A DNA stretch of 33,150 nucleotides. It comes from Frankiaceae bacterium. GTDB lineage: Bacteria; Actinomycetota; Actinomycetes; Mycobacteriales; SCTD01. The stretch is from assembly GCA_947479995.1 (NCBI GenBank), contig CANKBT010000003.1:1-33150 (forward strand), written 5' to 3'. The notes below the pieces were generated by a model, which searched no databases, was not told where the DNA came from, and was given only the letters and a program-made list of their open reading frames with translations. Positions 1 through 7,084 of the stretch are shown here, one piece after another; within the stretch, counting starts at the first letter, position 1, and every line of letters starts with the position of its first letter. The position numbers and the translations under genes are program-made.

Positions 1-1061
1 ATCGCGCCGCCGGCGGGGTCGACCGAGGTGTCGACGGCCGCGGCCACCGTGCGGGCGAGGTCCAGCGCGACGGGGTCGACGTCGGGGTCGCCGACCGGCG
101 CGCCCGCCGGGGTCGGCACGGCGGGCAGCACCCGGCCGGCGGTGCGCGACGGGTCGGGCCAGGCGGCACCCGGCGCGACGACGTCGGCCGGCGCGGAGGC
201 GACGAGCCTGCCGACCGCGCGCGACAGCGTCGGCCGCCCGACCACGAGCACCCGGTCGGGCCGGTGCGCGTCGAGGAAGCCGGGCGCGGCGAGCACCAGG
301 TCGGGCACGGGCAGCACGCCCGGCCCGGCGCCGGACGACGGCTCCGCGACGACCGGCCAGCCGCGGGCCGCGGCGAGCGCCTGGGCGGCCGCGGCGTCGC
401 CGCCGTCGCCGAGCACGACGACCGTGCGGTCCGGGAGGTCGTCGACGACCAGGCCCGGCACGGCGGGCACGACGGAGGTCCACGGCCCGCCGCCGGGCCG
501 GCCGTCGAGCGGCTCCGGCCAGTCGTCGCTGCCGTCGGGCACGAGGGGCTCGCGCAGCGCGACGTTGACGTGAACCGGCCCGTCGGCGGCGAGCGCGCGG
601 CACGCCACCGCGCGCCAGTACGCGGCCTGGCCGGCCCGCGCCTCGGGCGCCCCGAGCTCGACGAACAGCCGCACCGCGCCGCCGTACAGGCCGAGCTGGT
701 CGACGGTCTGGTTCGCGCCCGAGCCGCGCAGCTCCGGCGGCCGGTCGGCGGTGAGCAGCAGCAGCCGGGCGCCGGTGTGCGCGGCCTCCAGCACCGCGGG
801 GTGCAGGTTGGCCGTCGCCGTGCCCGACGTCGTCACGACCGGCACGGCCCGGCCGCTGGCCTTGGCCAGGCCGAGGGCGAGGAAGGCCGCCGACCGCTCG
901 TCGACGCGCACGTGCAGGCGCAGCCGCCCGGCGGCGTCCGCCGCGTGCAGCGCGTACGCCAGCGGCGCCGACCGCGAGCCCGGCGCGAGCACCGCGTCGG
1001 TCACCCCGCCGCGGACGAGCTCGTCGACCAGCACGCGGGCCAGGGCGGTGGAGGGGTTCAC
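1..1061 (-). CDS. menD: MenD, 2-succinyl-5-enolpyruvyl-6-hydroxy-3-cyclohexene-1-carboxylate synthase (partial, C-terminus outside window)
   Basis: This ThDP-dependent enzyme joins isochorismate and 2-oxoglutarate in the first committed step of menaquinone head-group synthesis. About 353 N-terminal residues are visible in the frame read leftwards from GTG at 1061. The N-terminal pyrimidine-binding domain shows APGSRSAPLAYAL (residues 26-38), VRVDERSAAFLALGLAK with the expected activating Glu55, then VVTTSGTATANLHPAVLEA and LLTADRPPELRGSGANQTVDQ, all hallmark MenD segments. The rest of the visible part fits the middle domain. The PP domain lies beyond the left edge. The start GTG overlaps the menC stop (GTGA, 1058-1061), so menC and menD are translationally coupled in a minus-strand operon with menC first. 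The coding frame was read directly from the reverse complement. Confidence 0.95.
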   Translation of the reverse strand, partial: MNPSTALARVLVDELVRGGVTDAVLAPGSRSAPLAYALHAADAAGRLRLHVRVDERSAAFLALGLAKASGRAVPVVTTSGTATANLHPAVLEAAHTGARLLLLTADRPPELRGSGANQTVDQLGLYGGAVRLFVELGAPEARAGQAAYWRAVACRALAADGPVHVNVALREPLVPDGSDDWPEPLDGRPGGGPWTSVVPAVPGLVVDDLPDRTVVVLGDGGDAAAAQALAAARGWPVVAEPSSGAGPGVLPVPDLVLAAPGFLDAHRPDRVLVVGRPTLSRAVGRLVASAPADVVAPGAAWPDPSRTAGRVLPAVPTPAGAPVGDPDVDPVALDLARTVAAAVDTSVDPAGGA

Positions 1062-1993
1062 GCGCCCAGGATGGCCGAGCACCGGTCGAGCCGCGCGCGC
1101 CACCAGCGCTCGCGGTCGGCGGGGGCGCGCACGGCGCCGCGCAGGTCGGGCACGACCGGCCGCACCGGCAGCGCCCCGTCGACCGGCAGCAGCGGGTCGG
1201 AGGTGACGTCGGTGGCGAGCAGCGACGCGGTGCCGAGCCCGCAGGCGTACGGCAGGTCGGGCAGCGCGGCGGCGAGCGCGACGCCGGCGGCGATGCCGAC
1301 GGAGGTGTCGAGGGCGCTGGAGACGACCACCGGCAGCCCGCACGCCGCGGCGACGGCGAGCGCGGGGCGCACGCCGGCGAGCGGCGCCACCTTGAGCACC
1401 ACCACGTCGGCGGCGCCGAGCACGGCGACGCGCAGCGGGTCGTCGGCCTTGCGGATGCTCTCGTCGGCGGCGATCGGCACCCCGCGGCCGCGCAGCGCGG
1501 CGAGGTCCTCGAGCGACGCGCACGGCTGCTCGGCGTACTCCAGGTCGTACGGCGCGAGCGCGTCGAGCGCGGCGCGGGCCTGCTCGAGCGTCCAGGCGGC
1601 GTTGGCGTCGACGCGCACCCGGCCGGACGGCCCGAGCGCGTCGCGCACCGCGGCGACCCGCGCCACGTCGTCGGCGAGCGCCTGCCCGGCCTGCGCGACC
1701 TTGACCTTCGCGGTGGTGCAGCCGGGGAAGCGGGCGAGCACGCCCGGCACCTCGGCCGCGGCGACCGCGGGCACGGTGGCGTTGACCGGCACCGACGCGC
1801 GCACCGGCGCCGGCCAGCCGACGGTCGCGGCCTCGACGGCGGCGGCCAGCCAGCGCGCGGCCTCGGCGTCGTCGTACTCCAGGAAGGGGCTGAACTCGCC
1901 CCAGCCGGCGGGGCCCTCGAGCAGCACCGCCTCGCGGTGCGCGACCCCGCGGAAGGGCACGCGCATCGGCAGGCTCACGACGTGCGCGTCCAC
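1058..1993 (-). CDS. menC: MenC, o-succinylbenzoate synthase
   Basis: This enolase-superfamily enzyme dehydrates the MenD-derived cyclohexadiene intermediate to o-succinylbenzoate. The 311-residue product has the expected N-terminal capping region and barrel residues: the KxK pair K96/K98 (AKVKVAQ), metal ligands D129 (RVDANAAW), E155 (EYAEQPC) and D177 (ADES), and the second catalytic lysine K201 (VVLKVAPLAGV). Length matches actinobacterial MenC. The GTG at 1993 is preceded by AGGAG with a 6-nt spacer (2004-2000 read on the minus strand), which supports this start; an ATG nine codons in is less likely. It is the first gene of the menC-menD unit and is divergent from menB across only 22 bp. 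Confidence 0.94.
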   Translation of the reverse strand: MDAHVVSLPMRVPFRGVAHREAVLLEGPAGWGEFSPFLEYDDAEAARWLAAAVEAATVGWPAPVRASVPVNATVPAVAAAEVPGVLARFPGCTTAKVKVAQAGQALADDVARVAAVRDALGPSGRVRVDANAAWTLEQARAALDALAPYDLEYAEQPCASLEDLAALRGRGVPIAADESIRKADDPLRVAVLGAADVVVLKVAPLAGVRPALAVAAACGLPVVVSSALDTSVGIAAGVALAAALPDLPYACGLGTASLLATDVTSDPLLPVDGALPVRPVVPDLRGAVRAPADRERWWRARLDRCSAILGA

Positions 1994-2015
1994 GCGCTGC
2001 TCCTACTCTCGACCC
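1994..2015. promoter_or_regulatory. Compact divergent menC/menB control region with leaderless-type -10 for menB
   Basis: Only 22 bp separate the menC and menB start codons. On the plus strand TACTCT (2004-2009) fits the actinobacterial -10 pattern TAnnnT and sits exactly 6 nt before the menB GTG at 2016. This is the spacing expected when the transcript begins at the start codon. On the minus strand AGGAG (2004-2000) is the menC ribosome binding site. The two signals share position 2004. No TTGACA-like -35 is seen at the proper distance from TACTCT. A menC promoter must therefore lie inside the menB coding region. Confidence 0.5.
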
Positions 2016-2906
2016 GTGACCTTCGACCCGTCGCAGTGGCGCGACGTCCCCGGCTTCGACCTGCAGGACACCACGTACCACCGGCACGTCGAGCACGGCA
2101 TCGTCCGCATCGCCTTCGACCGGCCCGAGGTGCGCAACGCCTTCCGCCCCGGCACCGTCGACGAGCTGTACCGCACCCTCGACCACGCGCGGATGAGCCC
2201 CGACATCGGCTGCGTGCTGCTCACCGGCAACGGCCCGTCGCCCAAGGACGGCGTGTGGGCGTTCTGCTCCGGCGGCGACCAGCGCATCCGCGGGCGCGAC
2301 GGCTACCGCTACGCCGACGGCGACACCGCGCAGAGCGTCGACCCCGCGCGGGCCGGGCGGCTGCACGTCTTGGAGGTGCAGCGCCTCATCCGCACGATGC
2401 CCAAGGTCGTCATCGCGGTCGTCAACGGCTGGGCCGCCGGCGGCGGGCACTCGCTGCACGTCGTGTGCGACCTGACGCTCGCCAGCCGCGAGCACGCCCG
2501 CTTCAAGCAGACCGACGCCGACGTCGGCTCCTTCGACGGCGGCTACGGCTCGGCCTACCTGGCCCGGCAGGTCGGGCAGAAGTTCGCGCGGCAGATCTTC
2601 TTCCTCGGCGGCGTGCACGACGCCGAGGAGATGCACCGCATGGGCGCGGTCAACGAGGTCGTCGACCACGACGCGCTCGAGGACACCGCCGTCGCGTGGG
2701 GCCGGACGATCCTCGGCAAGAGCCCGCAGGCCCAGCGGATGCTCAAGTTCGCCTTCAACGCGGTGGACGACGGGCTGGTCGGCCAGCAGGTCTTCGCCGG
2801 CGAGGCGACCCGCCTGGCGTACATGACCGACGAGGCCGTCGAGGGCCGCGACGCCTTCCTCGAGAAGCGCGACCCCGACTGGTCCGACTACCCCTACTAC
2901 TTCTAG
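2016..2906 (+). CDS. menB: MenB, 1,4-dihydroxy-2-naphthoyl-CoA synthase
   Basis: MenB closes the naphthoquinone ring by Dieckmann-type cyclisation of o-succinylbenzoyl-CoA. The 296-residue protein is a full-length crotonase-fold enzyme with FCSGGDQRIRG (83-93, oxyanion-hole region), VNGWAAGGGHSLHVVCDL (136-153) and QTDADVGSFDGGYGSAYLAR (165-184). It ends in a C-terminal segment DPDWSDYPYYF, like mycobacterial MenB. The Asp at 167 replaces the glycine found in bicarbonate-dependent enterobacterial MenB, so this is the form that supplies its own carboxylate. The frame is open far upstream, but that part lies antisense to menC and menD. GTG 2016 is chosen because it follows a -10-like TACTCT by 6 nt and gives the family's usual N-terminus. 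It leads the menB-menE-menA unit. Confidence 0.96.
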   Translation: MTFDPSQWRDVPGFDLQDTTYHRHVEHGIVRIAFDRPEVRNAFRPGTVDELYRTLDHARMSPDIGCVLLTGNGPSPKDGVWAFCSGGDQRIRGRDGYRYADGDTAQSVDPARAGRLHVLEVQRLIRTMPKVVIAVVNGWAAGGGHSLHVVCDLTLASREHARFKQTDADVGSFDGGYGSAYLARQVGQKFARQIFFLGGVHDAEEMHRMGAVNEVVDHDALEDTAVAWGRTILGKSPQAQRMLKFAFNAVDDGLVGQQVFAGEATRLAYMTDEAVEGRDAFLEKRDPDWSDYPYYF

Positions 2907-2910
2907 GCCG

Positions 2911-3927
2911 GTGCGGGTCGTCCCGGCGGTCGTCGAGCAGCTGCTGCCGGCGCTCGCCGACGCGCTCGACGGCGGCGAGCCGGTGCTGCCGCTGCCCGCC
3001 GACGAGGCGCTCGCCGCGCGCGTGCTCGCCGCGGTGCGCCCCGACGAGCCGATGGAGCACCCGGGCACCTGCCTCGTCGTGCCGACGTCCGGGTCGACCG
3101 GCGAGCCCAAGGGCGTGCTGCTCACCGCCGACGCGCTGCGGGCCTCGGCGGCGGCGACGCTCGCCCGGCTCGGCGGCCCCGGCACGTGGGACCTGCGCCT
3201 GCCGGTCACCCACATCGCCGGCGTGCAGGTGCTCGTGCGCGGCCTGCTCGCGTCCGGCCCGCGCCGCTACACCGCCGTCGTGCCGACCCAGCTGCGGCGC
3301 TCGATGTCCGAGCTCACCGCGTACGACGCCGTGCTCGTCGGCGGAGCGGCCTGCCCCGCGCCGCTGCTCGCGCAGGCGCGGGAGGCGGGCGTGCGGGTCG
3401 TCACGACGTACGGCATGAGCGAGACGAGCGGCGGGTGCGTCTACGACGGCGTGCCGCTCGACGGGGTGGAGGTCGAGGCCGGCGCGAGGATCCGGGTCCG
3501 CGGGCCGGTGGTGGCGCAGGGCTACCGGCTGCGCCCCGACCTCACCGCCGAGGCCTTCGCCGACGGCTTCCTCACCAGCGACACCGGCGTGCTCGAGGAC
3601 GGCCGGCTGCGGGTGCTCGGCCGGGCCGACGACGTGGTCGTCACCGGCGGCGAGAACGTCGCCCCGGCCGCGGTCGAGGAGGCCCTGCTCAGCCACCCGG
3701 CGGTCGTCGATGCGGCCGTCACCGGCGTGCCGGACGACGAGTGGGGCCAGCGCGTCGTCGCCCTCGTCGTGCTGCGCGCGCCGCTGCCGCTCGCCGAGGC
3801 GCGGGACCACGTCGCCGCGCGCGCCGGCCGGGTCGCCGCCCCGCGCGAGCTGCGCGTCGTCGACGCCCTGCCGCTGCTCCCCTCGGGCAAGGTCGACCGG
3901 CGGGCCCTGCCAGACTGGCGCGCGTGA
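2911..3927 (+). CDS. menE: MenE, o-succinylbenzoate-CoA ligase
   Basis: This adenylate-forming enzyme activates o-succinylbenzoate with ATP and CoA and so supplies the MenB substrate. The 338-residue product keeps the signature core motifs: P-loop PTSGSTGEPKGVLLT (58-72), TYGMSETSGG (166-175), SDTGVLEDGRLRVLGRADD (223-241), VVTGGENVAP, and the C-terminal catalytic lysine in PSGKVDRRALPDW. It is shorter than the roughly 450-490 residues of enterobacterial or Bacillus MenE because the N-terminal region is reduced, as in other actinobacterial MenE (the mycobacterial one is about 360). GTG at 2911 lies 4 nt after the menB stop. Its own stop overlaps the menA start (GTGA, 3924-3927), so the three genes form one operon. 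Confidence 0.93.
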   Translation: MRVVPAVVEQLLPALADALDGGEPVLPLPADEALAARVLAAVRPDEPMEHPGTCLVVPTSGSTGEPKGVLLTADALRASAAATLARLGGPGTWDLRLPVTHIAGVQVLVRGLLASGPRRYTAVVPTQLRRSMSELTAYDAVLVGGAACPAPLLAQAREAGVRVVTTYGMSETSGGCVYDGVPLDGVEVEAGARIRVRGPVVAQGYRLRPDLTAEAFADGFLTSDTGVLEDGRLRVLGRADDVVVTGGENVAPAAVEEALLSHPAVVDAAVTGVPDDEWGQRVVALVVLRAPLPLAEARDHVAARAGRVAAPRELRVVDALPLLPSGKVDRRALPDWRA

Positions 3928-4799
3928 CGACACCCGCCCAGTGGCTCGAGGGCGCCCGCCCGCGCACCCTGCCGGCCGCCGTCGCGCCGGTGCTCGTCGG
4001 CAGCGGTGCGGCCGCGGCCGAGGACGCCTTCGACCCGTTCCGCGCGCTGCTCGCCCTCGTGGTGGCGCTGGCCCTGCAGGTCGGCGTCAACTACGCCAAC
4101 GACTACAGCGACGGCATCCGCGGCACCGACGCCGACCGGGTGGGGCCGCTGCGCCTCGTCGGCTCGGGCGTCGCCGCACCCGCCCGCGTCAAGCAGGCCG
4201 CGCTGCTGTGCTTCGCCGTGGCGGCGGTCGCGGGCCTGGTGCTCGCGGTGCTCAGCGCGCCGTGGCTCGTGCTCGTCGGCGCCGCGGCCATCGCTGCCGC
4301 CTGGGGCTACACCGGCGGCGCGAAGCCGTACGGCTACAGCGGCCTCGGCGAGGTGGCCGTCTTCGTCTTCTTCGGCCTGGTGGCCGTGGTCGGCACGACG
4401 TACGTGCAGGCCGAGGAGCTCACGCTCGCCGCGGCCCTCGGCGGCGCGGGCTGCGGCGCGCTGGCCTGCGCGATCCTCGTGGCCAACAACCTGCGCGACA
4501 TCCCGACCGACGCGGTCACGGGCAAGCGCACCCTCGCGGTGCGGCTCGGCGACGCGCGCACCCGCACGCTCTACCTGCTGCTCGTGCTGCTCGCGTTCCT
4601 CGTGGCGGTCGCCGCCGTCGCCGTGACGCCGTGGGCGCTGCTCGCGCTGCTCGCCGCGCCGCTCGCGGTGCCGCCCCTGCGGGTGCTGCGCTCGGGCGCG
4701 ACGGGGCGCGACCTGGTCGCGGTGCTGCGCGCGACCGGCGTGCTGCAGCTGGCGTACGCCGCCCTGCTGGCGGCCGGCTTCGCGCAGGTCGACCTCTAG
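3924..4799 (+). CDS. menA: MenA, 1,4-dihydroxy-2-naphthoate polyprenyltransferase
   Basis: MenA is an integral membrane UbiA-superfamily enzyme that attaches the polyprenyl tail to 1,4-dihydroxy-2-naphthoate with loss of CO2, giving demethylmenaquinone. The 291-residue sequence shows the first Asp-rich motif NYANDYSDGIRGTD (56-69) and the second NNLRDIPTDAVTGKRTLAVR (188-207, D192 and D196), both needed to bind Mg-diphosphate. About eight or nine hydrophobic helices are visible, including 41-55, 91-110, 143-160 and 213-245. The start is the GTG overlapping the menE stop. The stop TAG (4797-4799) interlocks with the stop of the convergent downstream gene. The tail donor is probably made by the polyprenyl synthase at 31298-32320 (inference). 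Confidence 0.94.
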   Translation: MTTPAQWLEGARPRTLPAAVAPVLVGSGAAAAEDAFDPFRALLALVVALALQVGVNYANDYSDGIRGTDADRVGPLRLVGSGVAAPARVKQAALLCFAVAAVAGLVLAVLSAPWLVLVGAAAIAAAWGYTGGAKPYGYSGLGEVAVFVFFGLVAVVGTTYVQAEELTLAAALGGAGCGALACAILVANNLRDIPTDAVTGKRTLAVRLGDARTRTLYLLLVLLAFLVAVAAVAVTPWALLALLAAPLAVPPLRVLRSGATGRDLVAVLRATGVLQLAYAALLAAGFAQVDL

Positions 4800-5665
4800 C
4801 GGTCGAGCGCCACCAGCCGGAAGACCGGCGCGCGCTTGGGCTCGAGCGCGCCGCAGGTGAGCAGCTGCGCGCCGTCCTCGCCGGCGCGGTCGTAGCGCAC
4901 GACGACCCGGGCGCCGGTGAGCCGCACCTCCCAGACGTCCGGCTCGAGCGTGGTCTGCGCGAGCAGCTCGCCGCCGCCGGCGAACGACTGCGCGGCCTGC
5001 ACGGGCGTCGGCAGGCTGCTGCGCCCGCGCCAGTGCGCCAGGTCGAGCTCGCCCCGCCCCAGGGCCGCGATGGCGGCCACCGCGTCGTCGGGCTCGACGT
5101 GGCCGAAGTAGTGCCCCTCGGGCAGCACGAGCAGGTTGGCGGCGAACCGCTCGCCGCCGATGTGGCTGCACTCCCAGGCGGCGTCGCCGTACGCCGCGCT
5201 CACCGCCAGGGCGACGGGGCGGCCGCGCGTCGCGCAGCAGCGGTCGTGGCTGCCGTGCGTGCAGACCAGGTGCAGGCGCTCGCCGTGCACGGCCCAGCCG
5301 TCCGGGACCCCCGGGCCGTACGGCGGGACGAGGTCGAGCAGCGCGGCGTCGTCGTCGACGTGGCGGGCGAGCACGCGCTCGCGGCCGGGCCTGCTGTCGA
5401 CGGCGAAGACCCAGCGGCCGTCGCTGCCGCCGCCCGACGAGCGGCGCACGAGCAGCAGCCGGGCGCCGGCGGCCTGCGCGGCGCGCGCGACGGCGGTCGC
5501 GGCGGCGGCGGGCATGCGGCCGGACGGCACGGACTCCGGGCCCCAGGCCGCGGCGTGCTCGACGAGCAGCCAGCGCTCGACCCGGCTGGCGGTCGCCCGC
5601 AGGGCCACCCCGCGCTCGCGCGCGGTGGTGGCGCACCACGGGTCGACCGGGTCGGTGTCAGGCAC
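4796..5665 (-). CDS. Sucrase/ferredoxin-like protein (thioredoxin-fold [2Fe-2S] family)
   Basis: The 289-residue product belongs to the sucrase/ferredoxin-like (Apd1-related) family, thioredoxin-fold proteins that carry or are thought to carry a [2Fe-2S] cluster. The diagnostic segments are CTHGSHDRCCATRG (135-148: C135, H137, C143, C144) and WECSHIGGERFAANLLVLP (164-182, with H168), followed by GHYFGHV. There is no signal peptide or membrane span, so it is probably cytosolic. The real substrate is unknown; 'sucrase' is a historical name. GTG at 5665 overlaps the last 8 nt of the cupin gene, so the two are translationally coupled. It ends tail-to-tail with menA, the two stop codons sharing CTAG at 4796-4799. 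A redox role beside the oxygenase is inference. Confidence 0.82.
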   Translation of the reverse strand: MPDTDPVDPWCATTARERGVALRATASRVERWLLVEHAAAWGPESVPSGRMPAAAATAVARAAQAAGARLLLVRRSSGGGSDGRWVFAVDSRPGRERVLARHVDDDAALLDLVPPYGPGVPDGWAVHGERLHLVCTHGSHDRCCATRGRPVALAVSAAYGDAAWECSHIGGERFAANLLVLPEGHYFGHVEPDDAVAAIAALGRGELDLAHWRGRSSLPTPVQAAQSFAGGGELLAQTTLEPDVWEVRLTGARVVVRYDRAGEDGAQLLTCGALEPKRAPVFRLVALDR

Positions 5666-6809
5666 CGGCGACGAGCACGCCCTCGCGCAGCAGCCGGCGG
5701 GCGACGACCAGCGCGTCGCCCTCGTCGAGCCCGCCCGCGGCGAGGTCGGCCACCGTGCAGGGGCCGGCCATCGCCACGTCGAGCGCGGCGGCGCAGGACG
5801 CCGGCAGCGCGACGTCCTTGCCGGGCAGGTGCAGCACCTCGCCCTCGCGGCGCACCGGCAGCCCGCGGCGGGGCCGCAGCGGCGTCGCGGGCGCCAGGTC
5901 GCGCAGCGCCGCGGCCGACGCCAGCACGCCGACCGGCTCGGGCGGCACGGCCTTGGCCAGCCGGGCCTGCAGCAGCGCCTCGACCTGCGCGGGCTCCAGC
6001 GCGGCGAGCCACGCGGCCGCCTGCTGCAGCACCTCGGCGACGCCCTGCTCCGGCGAGGGCTGCACCGGCAGCGCGTCGCGGAAGCGCACGTCGCCGGCCG
6101 CGAGCGTCACGGCGTCGGTGAGCACGTCGTACCAGGTCGTGCTGAGGATCCCGATCGTCAGGTGGACCGAGTGGACGTCGGTCGTCAGCGCCGCGTGCAC
6201 GTAGCCGCGGGGCAGGTAGAGGCAGTCGCCCGGCTCGAGCTCGACGTCGAGCAGCGGCTCGGCGCCCTCGGGCACGAGGTGCTCGCCGGCCTGCGGCTGC
6301 GACGGCAGCGGCAGGCGCAGCACCGGCTCGTGCACCAGCCAGCGCTTGCGCCCGCTCACCTGCAGCACGAGCACGTCGTGCGTGTCGTGGTGGAAGTCGA
6401 AGCCCTGCGCGTCGCCGCCGGGGGTGACGTAGGCGTTGCACTGCGTCGGGTGCCCGAGCTCCTCGGCCAGCGCGCGGCAGAACCGCCCGACGGGCGGGTG
6501 CATGCGGTGCAGCGACTGCAGCACGAGGGTGGCGCCCGCGGCGTGCTGCGCCGTCAGGGCGTCGGCGTCGACGAGGTCGCCGATCCGGCGGTTGCCGGCG
6601 GTGACGGTGCGGACGGGCGCGGGCAGGCCGCCGCCCTCCTGCACCGTGCGGAAGAACGGGGTGCGCAGCGCGCGCTCGGCGACCAGCTCGTCGACGTCGG
6701 CGTCGGTCAGCAGGTCGGCGAAGCCGCCGGCGGGCAGCTCCTTGGCGCGCGACAGCAGCGGCGTGCGCGACCAGTGCTCGGCGGCGAACTGCGCCGGGTC
6801 GACCGACAC
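5658..6809 (-). CDS. JmjC/cupin-type Fe(II)/2-oxoglutarate oxygenase, ribosomal-oxygenase (ROX/YcfD-like) family
   Basis: This 383-residue protein has the layout of ROX enzymes, which hydroxylate protein side chains (E. coli YcfD acts on Arg of ribosomal protein L16). An N-terminal segment contains EHWSRTPLLSR (11-21). The cupin barrel carries the iron-binding H140-x-D142 in FDFHHDTHDVLVLQVSGRKRW (from 137) and the distal H205 in LPRGYVHAAL. A helical middle region and a C-terminal winged-helix-like domain (about 350-383) complete it. Length matches YcfD (about 370). The actual target is unknown: a ribosomal protein is the default, while the repeat peptide encoded just upstream is an alternative suggested by position only. 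GTG at 6809 has no good Shine-Dalgarno and lies 12 nt after the foot of a perfect 13-bp hairpin. Its end overlaps the sucrase/ferredoxin-like gene. Confidence 0.86.
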   Translation of the reverse strand: MSVDPAQFAAEHWSRTPLLSRAKELPAGGFADLLTDADVDELVAERALRTPFFRTVQEGGGLPAPVRTVTAGNRRIGDLVDADALTAQHAAGATLVLQSLHRMHPPVGRFCRALAEELGHPTQCNAYVTPGGDAQGFDFHHDTHDVLVLQVSGRKRWLVHEPVLRLPLPSQPQAGEHLVPEGAEPLLDVELEPGDCLYLPRGYVHAALTTDVHSVHLTIGILSTTWYDVLTDAVTLAAGDVRFRDALPVQPSPEQGVAEVLQQAAAWLAALEPAQVEALLQARLAKAVPPEPVGVLASAAALRDLAPATPLRPRRGLPVRREGEVLHLPGKDVALPASCAAALDVAMAGPCTVADLAAGGLDEGDALVVARRLLREGVLVAGA

Positions 6810-6821
6810 GCAGCGCGCGAG

Positions 6822-6850
6822 CGCGCCCCCCGGCGGAGCCGGGGGGCGCG
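6822..6850 (-). terminator. Perfect 13-bp stem, 3-nt loop hairpin between peptide gene and cupin gene
   Basis: The arms CGCGCCCCCCGGC (6822-6834) and GCCGGGGGGCGCG (6838-6850) are perfectly complementary around a GGA loop (plus strand). On the minus strand the hairpin begins 9 nt after the peptide stop codon and ends 12 nt before the cupin GTG. No U-tract follows, so it is not a textbook intrinsic terminator, although GC-rich actinobacteria commonly use stems without U-tracts. It could be a partial terminator, a 3'-end mRNA stabiliser for the peptide message, or a structure that limits cupin translation. The hairpin itself is certain; the role is inferred. Confidence 0.7.
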
Positions 6851-6859
6851 TCTGCTCGC

Positions 6860-7084
6860 TCAGGGGTTGGCCGGGTCCGAGCCGGCCGGGTCGGAGCCGG
6901 CGGGGTCGACGGCCACCTCGTCGCTGTCGCCCTGGTCGGCGTCGCCGCCGGCCGGGTCGGTGCCGGCCGGGTCGCTGCCCGCGGGGTCGACCTGGGTGGT
7001 GTCGGTGTCGCCCTGGTCGGCGTCGCCGCCGGGCCCGGTCGCCGTGGGGCTGGTGGTGATGTCCTCGTCGCGCAGGCTCGTCAC
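6860..7084 (-). CDS. Asp-rich 74-residue repeat peptide (unknown function; possible modified-peptide precursor)
   Basis: I do not recognise a family. The 74-residue product starts MTSLRDEDITTSPTATGPG and then consists of two 27-residue tandem units (residues 19-45 and 46-72). Each unit has a GGDADQGD segment followed by three DPAG-type pentads, and the protein ends in DPANP. It has 16 Asp, one Arg, and no Lys, His, Cys or aromatic residue, so it is strongly acidic and probably unstructured. GTG at 7084 is preceded by GAGGAG with a 5-nt spacer, the best ribosome site in this stretch, which argues that the gene is real. The frame is open further upstream but without comparable signals. No signal peptide is seen. 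The downstream hairpin and oxygenase suggest a precursor or substrate peptide (inference). It could instead be a disordered acidic protein. Confidence 0.65.
   Translation of the reverse strand: MTSLRDEDITTSPTATGPGGDADQGDTDTTQVDPAGSDPAGTDPAGGDADQGDSDEVAVDPAGSDPAGSDPANP

Noticed and set aside
264-2015. Long plus-strand open frame running into menB, suggesting an 880-residue fusion protein
   Set aside because: This part lies antisense to the clear menD and menC coding sequences and translates to Arg/Ala/Gly-rich sequence without family features; only the portion from 2016 is MenB.
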